64,000 nt of DNA from an uncultured Blastocatellia bacterium. GTDB taxonomy: Bacteria; Acidobacteriota; Blastocatellia; Chloracidobacteriales; Chloracidobacteriaceae. The notes beneath the pieces were generated by a model. It was not told the DNA's origin, searched no databases, and saw only the letters and a program-made list of their open reading frames with translations. The stretch spans positions 1 to 64,000 of the forward strand of contig CALGZC010000005.1 of NCBI GenBank assembly GCA_937934745.1. Reading direction: 5' to 3'. A program made the position numbers and the translations under genes. This document shows positions 43,044 to 53,015 of the stretch, piece after piece (within the stretch, counting starts at the first letter, position 1; each line of letters begins with the position of its first letter).

Positions 43044-43065
43044 GCTGTATAACTGCTGTATAACT
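43044..43065 (+). repeat. Perfect 11-bp tandem duplication upstream of Oar-like receptor
   Basis: GCTGTATAACT occurs twice back to back, 34-55 bases before the receptor start. Each copy contains TATAAC, a good -10-like hexamer, so this could be a doubled promoter element or an operator. Confidence 0.5.
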
Positions 43066-43098
43066 GAAAAAGATGGACTGAGCAGAGAGGAAATTTGT

Positions 43099-46000
43099 AT
43101 GAAAAAATGGATTGTTCGGTTGATTGGCGTGCTCGCCGTGGCGCTTGGACTGGTTCTTCATACGACGACCGGCTATGCCCAACTGGATACCGGAACGATT
43201 GCCGGAACAGTGTCGGACGAGTCCAAGGCTGTAGTTGGCAACGCTGTGGTCACAGTCCGCAACCTGCGCACTGGGCTGACCCGGACGACGCAAACCGACG
43301 GCGAGGGGCGCTTTCGGTTCAGCAGCTTGCCGATTGGCAGCTATGAGCTGATCGTCGAGGCGACCGGGCAAGCCAAGTATGTCCAGCAGGGGATCGAGCT
43401 GCTGGTCAACCAAGTCGCCGTGGTGGATGTGGGCCTGAAGGTCGCCGCGACGCAGGAGATCGTCACCGTGACCGGCGACGCCTCGATTCTGAACACCGCG
43501 AATGCCGAGGTCAGCACGCGCTTTGAATCCAAACGGCTGATGAACCTGCCGTTTGCGGCGAATGGGAATGTCTATAACATCCTGTTGTCCGTGCCGGGCG
43601 TCAGTCAGCTTGGCTCGGGGCAGACCGGCTTTGCCAACGGCATTAGCTTCTCCTCCAATGGGGGGCGCGTTCGCTCGAACAACTTCATGGTGGACGGGCA
43701 GGACCTCAACGACCCCAGCGTGGCGGGCGTTCAGCAGCCGCTCAACAACCCGGACCTCATCCAGGAAGTGCGCATCATCACCAGCCAGTTCGCGCCGGAG
43801 TTCGGGCGCAACAGCGGCTCGGTGGTGAATATGGTCACGAAGAGCGGCTCAAACGAGTTCCACGGCTCGCTATTTTGGTTCAACAACAACAACGCCCTGA
43901 ATGCGCGCAGCAACCTTGACAAGCGCGCCGGGCGGACGGAAGCGCCGTTCCGGGTCGAGAACCGCATTGGCGGCTCGCTGGGCGGCCCGATCTGGCGCAA
44001 CAAGACCTTTTTCTTCGGCACGCTCCAGCGCTGGACCGATCGCGCATTGGGGTCGGGCTTCACGCTCAACGGCGCGCCGACCGAAGCCGGGCGGCAGGCG
44101 CTGCAAGCCGCCGCCGGCAACCGTCCGCAAGTGGCGGCGCTGCTGCGCTTTCTGCCGGCCGCGCAGGCTCCCATCGGCCGCAGCGCCACTTTTTCCATCG
44201 GTGGTCAGAGTTTTACCGTGCCGCTGGGATCGCTCACGGGCTCGGCCTCCCAGAAATTCGACAACTGGCAGTGGTCAACGCGCATTGACCATCAATTCGA
44301 CGAGCGCAACCGCATCTCCGGCAGCTTTCTCTTCAACGACCAACTATCATCGGGTAGCGGGCAGGTCACGCCGCCAGGGCTGACCACGCGCGTCAAGGGC
44401 CGCCAGCAGGCATTCAACCTCACCTGGACGCACGTTTTCTCGCCCCGGTGGGTGAATGAGTTCCGCGCGGCTTACAACCGGTTCAACTCGATTACGAATG
44501 CCGACGACCCGACTTCGCAGGAAATCCCTTCAATTGAGATCAGCGAGCTTGGCCTGTTGGGCTTCAACTCGGCGGTGAGCCGCACGGCGATTGGCTTGGC
44601 CGTGAATCTGCCGCAGTCGCGTCTGAACAACACCTACCAGTTCCAGGACGTGATGACCTACACCCTGGGGAATCACACGTTCAAGTTCGGCGCGGACATC
44701 ACCAACCGCGACATTCGAAGCTTTTTCCTCCCGACGCTCCGTGGCCGGCTTCACTACACTACATTACAAGCGTTTGTGGACGACTCGGCGACCCTGGCGG
44801 CACAGATCAACCTCCCGTTGCGCGGCGGTCAGGCCATCCAGTACTACGATTTCACCGACGTGTTCTTGTTCTGGCAGGATGAATGGCGCATTCGTCCGAA
44901 CTTCACGATTACCTATGGGCTGCGCTACGAAACGCCGGGCAACGCCATGGAGAACCTCTATCGGCTCAACGACCGCATCATCGCCGCCAACGGTAATGAT
45001 CCGCGCTTCCGACTGGAGGAGCGCCCGGGCCGGGACAGGAACAACTTCCAGCCGCGTTTCGGTTTCAACTGGAACCTACGCACTGACGGCAGCGGCATTT
45101 GGGGCGCAGTGACCGGTGGCGACAAGCTCGTGGTGCGTGGCGGTTATGCGCGAACGTTCGATGCGTCATTCCTCAACATTGCGCTCAACGTGGCGACGGC
45201 ATCGCCGTTTGTGGCGTTGGTGAGCCTGCCGACGACGAACTCATTCGCGGCGCTGCGGACGGTGCAGCCCTTTACCGGCAACCCGCGTCTGCTGGCCGCC
45301 ACGACGGTCGCCCCGGATTTTCGCTCGCCCTATGCCGATCAGTACAGTCTGGAAGTGCAGCGCGAGCTCACGCGCGACGTTGTGCTGCGCGTCGGCTATG
45401 TCGGCACGAAGGGGACAGCGCTTTTCCAAACCATTGACGCCAACCCTAATCGGCCACGGACCACGCCGCCGACGGCGACCGATCCCAACGTCCGGGTGGA
45501 CCCGACCCGCGGCGTTGTGCGGTTGCGCGCCAACGCGGCATCCTCAATTTACCACTCGCTCCAGATGAGCTTGGACAAGCGCTTGAGTCAAAACTTCAGC
45601 GCCGGCGTCCACTACACCTGGAGCAAGTTCATTGACGAAGCCTCGGAAATCTTCAACCCCTCGACGGGCGAAGTCGCCATTCCGCAGGATTCGTTCAACC
45701 GCCGCGCCGACCGCGCCGTATCGAGCTATGACCGGACGCACCGGCTGACGGGCAACTTCGTGTACGAGCTGCCGTTTTTCCGCGCCCAGGCGGGCGCGCT
45801 CGGACGCCTGTTGGGCGGCTGGCAGACCTCCGGCTTCATCACCTTCCAGAGCGGGGCGCCGTTCACGGTCTTCAACGGCTCCGATCCGTTGCAGAGTCTG
45901 TCCGGCATCAACGGGCTGGTAGGCGATCCGATCCGTCCCAATCTCAACACGAGAATGAATCTGCGTGGAATGACCGTTGCCCAGATTCTCCGGGCAGGCG

Positions 46001-46284
46001 GTGCGAGTCTCTTCGCGCCCTTGCGTCCGGGACAGCGCGTCGGTGATGCCGGGCGGAACATCCTGCGCGCCGACGGCATCGGCAACATTGACCTCAGCAT
46101 TGCCAAGAACACGCGCATTGTTGAAGGTCACAACATTCAACTGCGCGTGGACTTTTTCAACATGACAAACACGCGCAACTTCGGCGTTCCGATCGCCGTT
46201 CGCACATCAGCCGCTTTTCTCAACCAGTGGGGAACCGACGGCGGCAACCGGCGCATTGTGTTCGCCCTGCGGTATTCTTTCTGA
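43099..46284 (+). CDS. Oar-like TonB-dependent receptor
   Basis: A 1,061-residue outer-membrane receptor. The signal peptide (MKKWIVRLIGVLAVALGLVL) is followed by a carboxypeptidase-regulatory-like domain (GTIAGTVSDESKAVVGNAVV, TQTDGEGRFRFSSLPIGSYE), a plug domain with GGRVRSNNFMVDGQDLNDPS and FAPEFGRNSGSVVNMVTKSG, and a long beta-barrel ending in Phe (RIVFALRYSF). Oar-type receptors are expanded in Acidobacteria and may import or export large substrates; the ligand is unknown. The ATG at 43099 has AGAGGAAA about 8 bases upstream. A strong terminator follows the stop. Confidence 0.93.
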   Translation: MKKWIVRLIGVLAVALGLVLHTTTGYAQLDTGTIAGTVSDESKAVVGNAVVTVRNLRTGLTRTTQTDGEGRFRFSSLPIGSYELIVEATGQAKYVQQGIELLVNQVAVVDVGLKVAATQEIVTVTGDASILNTANAEVSTRFESKRLMNLPFAANGNVYNILLSVPGVSQLGSGQTGFANGISFSSNGGRVRSNNFMVDGQDLNDPSVAGVQQPLNNPDLIQEVRIITSQFAPEFGRNSGSVVNMVTKSGSNEFHGSLFWFNNNNALNARSNLDKRAGRTEAPFRVENRIGGSLGGPIWRNKTFFFGTLQRWTDRALGSGFTLNGAPTEAGRQALQAAAGNRPQVAALLRFLPAAQAPIGRSATFSIGGQSFTVPLGSLTGSASQKFDNWQWSTRIDHQFDERNRISGSFLFNDQLSSGSGQVTPPGLTTRVKGRQQAFNLTWTHVFSPRWVNEFRAAYNRFNSITNADDPTSQEIPSIEISELGLLGFNSAVSRTAIGLAVNLPQSRLNNTYQFQDVMTYTLGNHTFKFGADITNRDIRSFFLPTLRGRLHYTTLQAFVDDSATLAAQINLPLRGGQAIQYYDFTDVFLFWQDEWRIRPNFTITYGLRYETPGNAMENLYRLNDRIIAANGNDPRFRLEERPGRDRNNFQPRFGFNWNLRTDGSGIWGAVTGGDKLVVRGGYARTFDASFLNIALNVATASPFVALVSLPTTNSFAALRTVQPFTGNPRLLAATTVAPDFRSPYADQYSLEVQRELTRDVVLRVGYVGTKGTALFQTIDANPNRPRTTPPTATDPNVRVDPTRGVVRLRANAASSIYHSLQMSLDKRLSQNFSAGVHYTWSKFIDEASEIFNPSTGEVAIPQDSFNRRADRAVSSYDRTHRLTGNFVYELPFFRAQAGALGRLLGGWQTSGFITFQSGAPFTVFNGSDPLQSLSGINGLVGDPIRPNLNTRMNLRGMTVAQILRAGGASLFAPLRPGQRVGDAGRNILRADGIGNIDLSIAKNTRIVEGHNIQLRVDFFNMTNTRNFGVPIAVRTSAAFLNQWGTDGGNRRIVFALRYSF

Positions 46285-46310
46285 AACATCTGCTGGCTGT
46301 GGTTTGGAAT

Positions 46311-46342
46311 GCCCCATACAACTCCCTTGTGTTGTATGGGGC
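46311..46342 (+). terminator. Strong intrinsic terminator after Oar-like receptor
   Basis: GCCCCATACAAC pairs perfectly with GTTGTATGGGGC (12 bp) around TCCCTTGT. The downstream stretch is T-rich (CATTGTTTTCC). It begins 27 bases after the receptor stop. Confidence 0.85.
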
Positions 46343-46489
46343 GCTTGCCATTGTTTTCCTTCAACTGAAACCGCCTCTCTCGGTGGCGTGGTGGCTGATT
46401 CTAGATTCAGGCTGGGACAGTCGAGACGCCGGCCGAAGTGCAGTGCTTGCGCCAGAGCCGCCACAAGCCGTGTACAGTGAGCAACAACG

Positions 46490-46690
46490 GCTCGCAGTCA
46501 AGAGCTGTACTGAGGTTGTCGGGTTTGCTCTCCGGTCCTCGCGCGCCTGTGCTGACCGGATTGGCGAAGTTCGTCTGGTTGAAGGCGTTGAAGAACTCGG
46601 TGCGGAACTCCGCCCGCTGCCGCTCGCTAATCGGGAGTAGCTTCACGAGGGAAAAGACCCGTGTTGACTTGCGCGGTCAGGGCGTAGCAC
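46490..46690 (-). pseudogene. Remnant of an Oar-like receptor C-terminus
   Basis: The minus strand encodes ISERQRAEFRTEFFNAFNQT and NFANPVSTGARGPES, which matches the end of the receptor at 49532-52957 (IGERQRAEFRTEFFNAFNQT). Bases 46551-46627 are identical to 49646-49722 (77 bp), and weaker similarity continues to about 46680. The rest of the receptor gene is missing and the frame runs off into unrelated sequence, so this is a decayed or recombined fragment. Confidence 0.8.
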
Positions 46691-46695
46691 GAAGA

Positions 46696-48180
46696 CTATT
46701 CATCAATATACTCATAGACCAGATACTCCGCCGTTTCCCGCGCGAGCGGAAAATTGTATTGCTTGATGCGCGGAATAATGTAGTCCCCTTCGTGAAACTT
46801 GTGACAAACGATGTAGAAGCGGTTGTGCCGCGTGACAAATGCCTCCTTATCCTCAAAAGGCGGCGTGCGAGGATTTTGCAGGAGCGCGCGCAGGCCGCGC
46901 TTCGGGTCGGCAGGCTGGCGGTAAGTCATAAACTCATACAGGTAAGTTACTTGCGGCAGCTCTTTCGCAAAGTAATGCTTGAGAACAAAGTAGTCCAAGG
47001 CGTTGACCACAATCTTCTGCTCCGGGTTGGGCAGCTTTGCCACGGCTTCCAGAACGCTTGGGGGAGACATCCGCCAAGGTTGTAAAACCGCCCAAAGCGT
47101 TGACGCGACCAGGATTGCCCCGACGCCAAGCGCGAGTTGGCGGGCGGCCGGCATCTTCACCGACTGAACCGCGCGCGCCAGCAAAATAGCCAGCCCGCCT
47201 GCCGCCGGCAGCAAGTACCGCGGGGTAAACATCGTCTTGCCGCTCGCTTTCATCAGCGTCATCCATCCGACCGGCAGCATCAGAGCGAGGATGATCCCAA
47301 GCAGAAGCCAGTCGCGCTCAGGGCGCTCATCAGGACTGGCATCGTCGCGCTTAGAGCGGGGAGCCAGGAAGCGGAACAGCGTCACCCAAGCCAGCAGCGC
47401 CAGACAGGTCGGCGTTCCGAGCATCCACCGGTAAAAGTCAGGCAGCTCGAGCCAGCTCAGGGACTGTTTCCAGTATGGAATCTGGGCTTGCTCTCTCAGG
47501 AGAGGCCAGTTGTACAAGAGTACGCCCGCCGGCAGGGCGAGCGCCGCGCCCGCGCCCCACCGGGGCTGTCTCGTCCGCCAGGCGCGGAAGAGTTCCGCCA
47601 ACCACAGGCAAGCGATGGGAATGATGGCGAAGTAATGCAGCGCCACGCCAAGCGCCAGCGCGCCGCCCAGTCCAAGCCCGGCTTGCCGCTGCTGCTCTGG
47701 GGTGGCGGCCAGGTCATACAGGCGGTAGCAGACTAAGCTGACGCCAAAGCAGCCAAGCATCAGACCGTAGGGACGGGCCTCGGTCGCGTAGTAGAACGCG
47801 CCGGTGACGAAGGGGGTCGCCAGCGCCGTAACGCCAGCTGCCAAGCTGCCGCCGATGAGGCGTCCGAGGATGTACAGCGACGCGCAGAACGCCCAGTAGC
47901 CGACCATCGCCGGCAGTCGAAAGGCCCACTCGCTTTCGCCAAAAGCCCACACTGAGAGACGCGTGAGCGCGTGAAACAGCGGCGGGTTTTGGTCGCCGCC
48001 GTGGCGGAGGACGTCCATCAGCCCGGCCCAGTCGGGCATGGTGACGGTGTAGTAGGTAAAGAACTCATCGAGCCAGAACGGCCGCGTGACGGCTTCGCGC
48101 GCTACGCGCAGGACGTAAAGCAGCGTGAAGGCGCTCAGAACGGCCGCGTCTAAGCGCCCAAACGACGACGTCGCTTTCAT
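46696..48180 (-). CDS. GT-C membrane glycosyltransferase (PMT/ArnT-like)
   Basis: A 494-residue polytopic protein of the dolichyl-phosphate-mannose-type glycosyltransferase superfamily. The first loop has RPFWLDEFFTYYTVTMPDW with the DE pair expected at the catalytic site, then GDQNPPLFHALTRLSVWAFG. Many hydrophobic helices follow, and the last 120 residues are soluble. It probably transfers a sugar from a lipid-phosphate donor to a lipid or protein on the outer face of the inner membrane. It lies on the same strand as the next GT gene, so the two may cooperate. Confidence 0.8.
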   Translation of the reverse strand: MKATSSFGRLDAAVLSAFTLLYVLRVAREAVTRPFWLDEFFTYYTVTMPDWAGLMDVLRHGGDQNPPLFHALTRLSVWAFGESEWAFRLPAMVGYWAFCASLYILGRLIGGSLAAGVTALATPFVTGAFYYATEARPYGLMLGCFGVSLVCYRLYDLAATPEQQRQAGLGLGGALALGVALHYFAIIPIACLWLAELFRAWRTRQPRWGAGAALALPAGVLLYNWPLLREQAQIPYWKQSLSWLELPDFYRWMLGTPTCLALLAWVTLFRFLAPRSKRDDASPDERPERDWLLLGIILALMLPVGWMTLMKASGKTMFTPRYLLPAAGGLAILLARAVQSVKMPAARQLALGVGAILVASTLWAVLQPWRMSPPSVLEAVAKLPNPEQKIVVNALDYFVLKHYFAKELPQVTYLYEFMTYRQPADPKRGLRALLQNPRTPPFEDKEAFVTRHNRFYIVCHKFHEGDYIIPRIKQYNFPLARETAEYLVYEYIDE

Positions 48181-48272
48181 AGGCAGAAATCGCCATGGCA
48201 GGGCTGCTGTTTTAAGTTATACGGGGTCTGCATCCGCCAAAGCCGCGCCGCGCGCTATGGCGCGGCGTTTAG

Positions 48273-49442
48273 CTAAGGCTTTGGCTTGAGCGTTGACGCG
48301 AGCATAATCGCCAAGCCCGCGACGGTAAAGAGCGACCAGGCTTCAACCCCAGCGCGCAACGCCTCCGGAACGGCCTGAAAGCTCGACCACGCGCAGAGCG
48401 CCAACGCGATGACGCCGGCGGTCGCCGGCTTGCGGCGCCCCTGGACGCTCAGCGCCACGGCGACCGGCAGCGCGAGCAGCGCGAAGTGAGCGACCCAGGT
48501 CAGCTTAGCCCCAAGCGCGCCCCAAGCGCCGGCAACCGCTGCCGCCGGGCGCGCTGCCGCGCCTTGCGCGCGCCGGGCGAGGTGGCCGACGCCCCAGAGC
48601 GCGAGCGCGCCCGGCAACGCCATCAGCGAATAAGGCAGCTTGTCCGAGCCGCCAAGCTGCTGATTGACGCGCAGCAGCGCGCCGTACAGCGACTGGTTGC
48701 TCGCCACGGCGAAATCAAAGCGCCAGCCCTGGACGATGATCTCCTGATACCAACTGTGCATGATAACCTGCCGGTCCGCGCCGAGCAGAGCGAAGGACAA
48801 CCCATTGAAAAACAGCAGCCACGCGCCGTGCCAAGCAAGCAGTCGCCAGGCGCGGCGTCCGATAAAGTAGGGCGCAAGCAGGGCCGGCGACAGCTTGACG
48901 CTCGTCGCCAGCGCGAGCGCCAGCCCGCCCAGGGCGCTGTGCCGCCGCTCGGCATCCGCCAGCAAGGCAAACGTGACGGCAGCGGCAATCCAGAGATTGA
49001 CTTGCCCCAGCAAAAAGTTGCCGACCAGGATTGGGCCCAGCGCGAGCCACCAGAGCCAAGAGCTGCCTTGCCCCGCTTCCTGGCAAGGCGGAGCGGACAA
49101 GACCGGCTTGACCAAGCGCCAGAGCCAAAGCGCAGCGAGGACATTGCCGCCTGCCCAGACCCACGCCGCGACCGGTAGCGGCAGCAAGGCGAGGGGCGTC
49201 AGAAGCTGGGCGAACAGCGGCGGGTAGAGGTAGGGCGTCGCCGTCCGAATCGGGATGGCGTACGGATTGCCCGTGAGCCAGACTTGCCGGGCGGCGGCGT
49301 AGAAGACCGTGAAATCGTTACCATACGCTTCCGGCGTGACGCCGCTGCGCGCTGCGCTGACGCCGCACAGGGCAAGGACGCCGCCCCACAGACAGACTCG
49401 GGGGATGATGGGCGACCAAGGCAAGGCGGAGGCAAGCGGCAA
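48273..49442 (-). CDS. GT87-like membrane glycosyltransferase (DUF2029)
   Basis: A 389-residue membrane protein with the hallmarks of glycosyltransferase family 87: NDFTVFYAAARQVWLTGNPY and PYLYPPLFAQLLTPLALLPL after the first helix, then GNFLLGQVNLWIAAAVTFAL and ALATSVKLSPALLAPYF. Mycobacterial relatives use polyprenyl-phosphate sugars (mannose, arabinose). The start is uncertain: the upstream-most in-frame start is a TTG at 49442, no ribosome site is visible and no ATG is near, so GTG/TTG initiation is likely. It precedes the PMT-like gene on the same strand. Confidence 0.75.
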   Translation of the reverse strand: MPLASALPWSPIIPRVCLWGGVLALCGVSAARSGVTPEAYGNDFTVFYAAARQVWLTGNPYAIPIRTATPYLYPPLFAQLLTPLALLPLPVAAWVWAGGNVLAALWLWRLVKPVLSAPPCQEAGQGSSWLWWLALGPILVGNFLLGQVNLWIAAAVTFALLADAERRHSALGGLALALATSVKLSPALLAPYFIGRRAWRLLAWHGAWLLFFNGLSFALLGADRQVIMHSWYQEIIVQGWRFDFAVASNQSLYGALLRVNQQLGGSDKLPYSLMALPGALALWGVGHLARRAQGAAARPAAAVAGAWGALGAKLTWVAHFALLALPVAVALSVQGRRKPATAGVIALALCAWSSFQAVPEALRAGVEAWSLFTVAGLAIMLASTLKPKP

Positions 49443-49472
49443 GGTTGGACCGCGCAGCCGGCTTGCGCGCCG

Positions 49473-49509
49473 AAAAAGGGAACGAACGACCCGTGGTCGC
49501 TGTCCCCTT
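49473..49509 (-). terminator. Probable terminator of the Oar-like receptor gene
   Basis: Read on the minus strand, a GGGGAC...CGACC arm pairs imperfectly with GGTCG...GTTCCC around a 3-base loop and is followed by TTTTT. It lies about 25 bases after the receptor stop. Confidence 0.5.
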
Positions 49510-49531
49510 CCATCAGCCCAACCGGCAGGCG

Positions 49532-52500
49532 CTAGAAGCTATACTTGAACGCGAACTGAATCAGCCGCGGTCCGGTCGAGGTCGAGAGAATCCGCCCAAA
49601 GTTCGGATTCAACGGCGGCCCGCCCGGGACGAGCGGCGCGCCCGCGCTGACCGGATTGGCGAAGTTCGTCTGGTTGAAGGCGTTGAAGAACTCGGTGCGG
49701 AACTCCGCCCGCTGCCGCTCGCCAATCGGGAAGAACTTCACGATGGAAATGTCCGTGTTGGCTTGCGCTGGCCCGCGCAGGATGTTCCGTCCCGTGTTGC
49801 CGAAGTTGCCGACGCCGGTGGCGACGACAAAGGCGCCCGTGTTGAAGTAGCTGTCGAGTCGGTCACGAACATTCCCACTGCGGGCGGCGCTGCCCCGGAA
49901 GCCGGGGACGAAATCCGCTCGCGAAGCGTCAAACAGCCCGCGCCCTGAAACCACGTTGAACGGCAGCCCTGACTGGACGATGCTCACCGCCGCAATCTGC
50001 CAGTCGTTGAGAAACAGCTTGGCTGCCAGATTGTCGCCCTGATAGAGCTTCGGTAGGTCATAGACGAAGCTCGCCACCACGCGGTGCCGCCGGTCGAAAT
50101 CCGCCGTGCCGCGCGTTCCGGCAAAGGTCGCCTGATCGCCCACGTCGGCCGACACATCGCTTGTTCCGCCGGAGGTGAGCTGCCCGGAGTAATTGTCAAT
50201 CGTGTGTGCCCAGGTATAGGCGAACAACCCCTGCAAGCCCTTGGCCAGTCGGCGCGTGACGCTGATTTGCAGCGAGTTATAGCTCGAATTCGCCGTTGTC
50301 TCCTGCGCGTGGACGCCGAAGCCGATGGTTGGAATCGTCGAAAGCAGCGGGCTGAGCGTGAATGTCCCGACGGCGTTCGGCGAGGTCGTCTGGTTCAAGT
50401 TGCGGAAGCGCGTCAGCTTGCGACCCACCGAGCCGACGTAGGCAATCTCTAACTGTGTGTCGCGGATGAACTCCCACTGCGCGCCGAACGAGTACTGCTG
50501 GACGTAGGGCGTTCGCAGGTTGCGGCTGACGTAAATGCCCTGCACCGGAATGACGATGGTTGGCTGGTTGGTCGGCCCGACCGGCAGCGACGGGTTGAAC
50601 AGGTCGTTTGGCACGACAAACGGAAAGCCGACCGGGTACTGCTGGGGAATCGGCACAAAGGGATTGGCGAGCGGCCGCGAAAACTGCGCCAGCGCCAGCG
50701 TGTAGTAGGGATAGGTCAGCGCCTGGTTGTTGACCACGCGCGAGTTCGGCCGGTCGTAGTAAATCCCGTAGCCGCCCCGCAGGACGAACCGGTTGCTCTC
50801 CAGCGGGCGCCAGGCAAACCCGATGCGCGGCGCGAAGTTGTTGCGGTCGGGCGGGACAAGGCCGCGCTCCACCTTCGGAACGTTCGGCACGCCGGGACTG
50901 GCGTTCCCCGCCTGTAAAAAGCCGTTGCCCGGCGCGTTGGCGCGGAAGCGCTCCGGATCGAACGTGACAAACCGCCCTTCGGTGTCGAAGAACGGCCCGA
51001 AGTAGTCGTACCGGACGCCGAGGTTGAGCGTCAGGCGCGGATGAATCTTCCAGTCGTCTTGGAAGAAGAACGCGAAGTCATGCGCGCGCACCTGCCGCTT
51101 GGCTCCGCCCGGGCCGATGATGGAGAAGGTGGGGTTGAAGCCCGGAAAGGCGTCCGCGACGAGAAACTCCGTGAAGGCGTCGCGGCGTCCCGGCGCAAAC
51201 AGCGGCGCGAGTTGCGCGAGGTTGGCGAGCGCACCCGTGAAGGTGATCGAGCCGCGCGCGAACACGTCGAAATCCACCCGCACGCGGTTGTAGCGGTATT
51301 CACCGCCGAACTTCATCGTGTGGTTGCCGATCACGTAGGTCACGGTGTCGCCGGCCGTCAGCGTGTCGGCCTGGTTGTCGCTCGCCGAAAAACCTGACGG
51401 CCCGACTGTGAAGAAGTTGTTCAACCCAATGGCCGGCAGGCCCGCGAAGCGCGTGCGATTCGGCGAGTTGATCCCGAACTGCCCGGCTGTAAACGGCTCG
51501 GTCGGCACGGCCTTGGCCGGAATGATGTTGAATCCAAAGCGCGCCTCGTTGATGAGGCCGCTTGCAAACACATGCGTGTCGGTGACCGAGAGGAAGCGGT
51601 TGTTCGCTTCGGTCCGCACCGGATAACCCGGTGTTTGTAGGACATTGCCCAATCCGAACTGGTTGAACAATCCCTGGTCAGTTCGGTTGTTCGCAAAGAA
51701 GAATTTGACTGCCAGCCGGTTGGCACTGCCGAGCTGAGCGTCCACATTGGCGTTGAACTGTTCCTCGCGGAATTTGGAAAGCGTCGGCAGGATGCGCGCA
51801 ATCTGCCCGTTGCCCGAGGGAATCAGGAACGAGCCGTCGGGGTAGCGCGCCTGGAGGAGCCGCCGCGCCACCGGGTTGACGAAGCCGAGCTGGCCAAACG
51901 CCGCCAAGCCCGGCGCGCGCGCGCGCGACAGCGCCGCCAGCGCCGCGTCCGACCGGTCATCGGTCAAATCCGGCGGCGTCCCGACAACGGACAAGCTATT
52001 GGTCAGCGAGGTGCCGTTGGTTTCGCGCGTTCCCTGATACGAGCCGAAAAACCACAGCCGATCCTTGATGATCGGGCCGCCCAGCGTACCACCGTACTGG
52101 TAGCGCTCGTTGGTCGGACGCGCAATCCCCTGCCGCTTGAGGAAGAAGTTGTTGGCATTGAGCGAGGTGTCGCGCAGGAAGAAATAGGCGTTGCCGTGAA
52201 ACTCGTTCGTGCCGGATTTGGTCACCGCCGTGACGATGCCGCCGGCATTGCGTCCGGCCGAGGCGTCATACTGGCTTGTGAGCACGATGAATTCCTGGAG
52301 CGCGTCCGTCGCCGGCACGGCCAGGTTCGGCGTCGAGCCGGTGCCGATGGAGTTGGCGTCAATCCCGTTGATGAGGACCGAGTTGCTCGTCGTCCGCTGG
52401 CCGTTGACGTTGATGGCCGTGTCGCCGCGCCCGACTTCCGAAGTGTTGGTGATGTTGGCCGAAGTGCCCGCGCTAAGCGTCAAAAGCTGCTGAAAGTTGC

Positions 52501-52957
52501 GCGTCGGCAACGGCAGTTGGCGGATGCTCCGCTCCTCAATCACGCGCCCCTGGCTGGAGGCATCGGCGCGAATCAGCGCGCCTTCGGCCGAGACGATGAC
52601 AACCTCGCCGCCGCCGTCGCCGACTTGGAGGCTTAAATCCACCGTGGTGTTTTCGGTAATCCGCACGGGCACTTCTTCCAGCACCGTCTTGCGGAAGTTC
52701 GTCGCGGTGGCTTCGATTTTATAGACGCCTGGCGGGAGTAACGGGACAACATAGGCGCCGTTATCGCCGGTCGTGACCGCGCGCGTCGTTCCAGTGCCTT
52801 TTTGGGTGACGGTTACGGTGGCTCCGGGGATAACGGCACCCGAGGGGTCGGTCACAGTGCCGCTGATCTGTCCGGTCGAAACCTGCCCCCAGATTGGCAG
52901 GCTCGCCGCGCAGCCCAGCAGCAGCGCCAGACACAGGCGCAACAGATGGCAGTGCAT
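49532..52957 (-). CDS. Oar-like TonB-dependent receptor
   Basis: A 1,141-residue outer-membrane receptor. The signal peptide (MHCHLLRLCLALLLGCAASL) is followed by a carboxypeptidase-regulatory-like domain (GQISGTVTDPSGAVIPGATV). The plug has VLINGIDANSIGTGSTPNLA and ASAGRNAGGIVTAVTKSGTN, and the long barrel ends LIQFAFKYSF with terminal Phe. The ATG at 52957 has AAGGAG about 9 bases upstream. The gene lies 58 bases downstream of the acyl-CoA synthetase operon on the same strand and may be its last member, or may have its own promoter in the gap. Part of its 3' end is duplicated at 46551-46627. Confidence 0.93.
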   Translation of the reverse strand: MHCHLLRLCLALLLGCAASLPIWGQVSTGQISGTVTDPSGAVIPGATVTVTQKGTGTTRAVTTGDNGAYVVPLLPPGVYKIEATATNFRKTVLEEVPVRITENTTVDLSLQVGDGGGEVVIVSAEGALIRADASSQGRVIEERSIRQLPLPTRNFQQLLTLSAGTSANITNTSEVGRGDTAINVNGQRTTSNSVLINGIDANSIGTGSTPNLAVPATDALQEFIVLTSQYDASAGRNAGGIVTAVTKSGTNEFHGNAYFFLRDTSLNANNFFLKRQGIARPTNERYQYGGTLGGPIIKDRLWFFGSYQGTRETNGTSLTNSLSVVGTPPDLTDDRSDAALAALSRARAPGLAAFGQLGFVNPVARRLLQARYPDGSFLIPSGNGQIARILPTLSKFREEQFNANVDAQLGSANRLAVKFFFANNRTDQGLFNQFGLGNVLQTPGYPVRTEANNRFLSVTDTHVFASGLINEARFGFNIIPAKAVPTEPFTAGQFGINSPNRTRFAGLPAIGLNNFFTVGPSGFSASDNQADTLTAGDTVTYVIGNHTMKFGGEYRYNRVRVDFDVFARGSITFTGALANLAQLAPLFAPGRRDAFTEFLVADAFPGFNPTFSIIGPGGAKRQVRAHDFAFFFQDDWKIHPRLTLNLGVRYDYFGPFFDTEGRFVTFDPERFRANAPGNGFLQAGNASPGVPNVPKVERGLVPPDRNNFAPRIGFAWRPLESNRFVLRGGYGIYYDRPNSRVVNNQALTYPYYTLALAQFSRPLANPFVPIPQQYPVGFPFVVPNDLFNPSLPVGPTNQPTIVIPVQGIYVSRNLRTPYVQQYSFGAQWEFIRDTQLEIAYVGSVGRKLTRFRNLNQTTSPNAVGTFTLSPLLSTIPTIGFGVHAQETTANSSYNSLQISVTRRLAKGLQGLFAYTWAHTIDNYSGQLTSGGTSDVSADVGDQATFAGTRGTADFDRRHRVVASFVYDLPKLYQGDNLAAKLFLNDWQIAAVSIVQSGLPFNVVSGRGLFDASRADFVPGFRGSAARSGNVRDRLDSYFNTGAFVVATGVGNFGNTGRNILRGPAQANTDISIVKFFPIGERQRAEFRTEFFNAFNQTNFANPVSAGAPLVPGGPPLNPNFGRILSTSTGPRLIQFAFKYSF

Positions 52958-53015
52958 AGGTGTGAACTCCTTGACTCCTGAGTATGCGAGCAATGTGGTG
53001 AAGTCGGTCTGCGCG

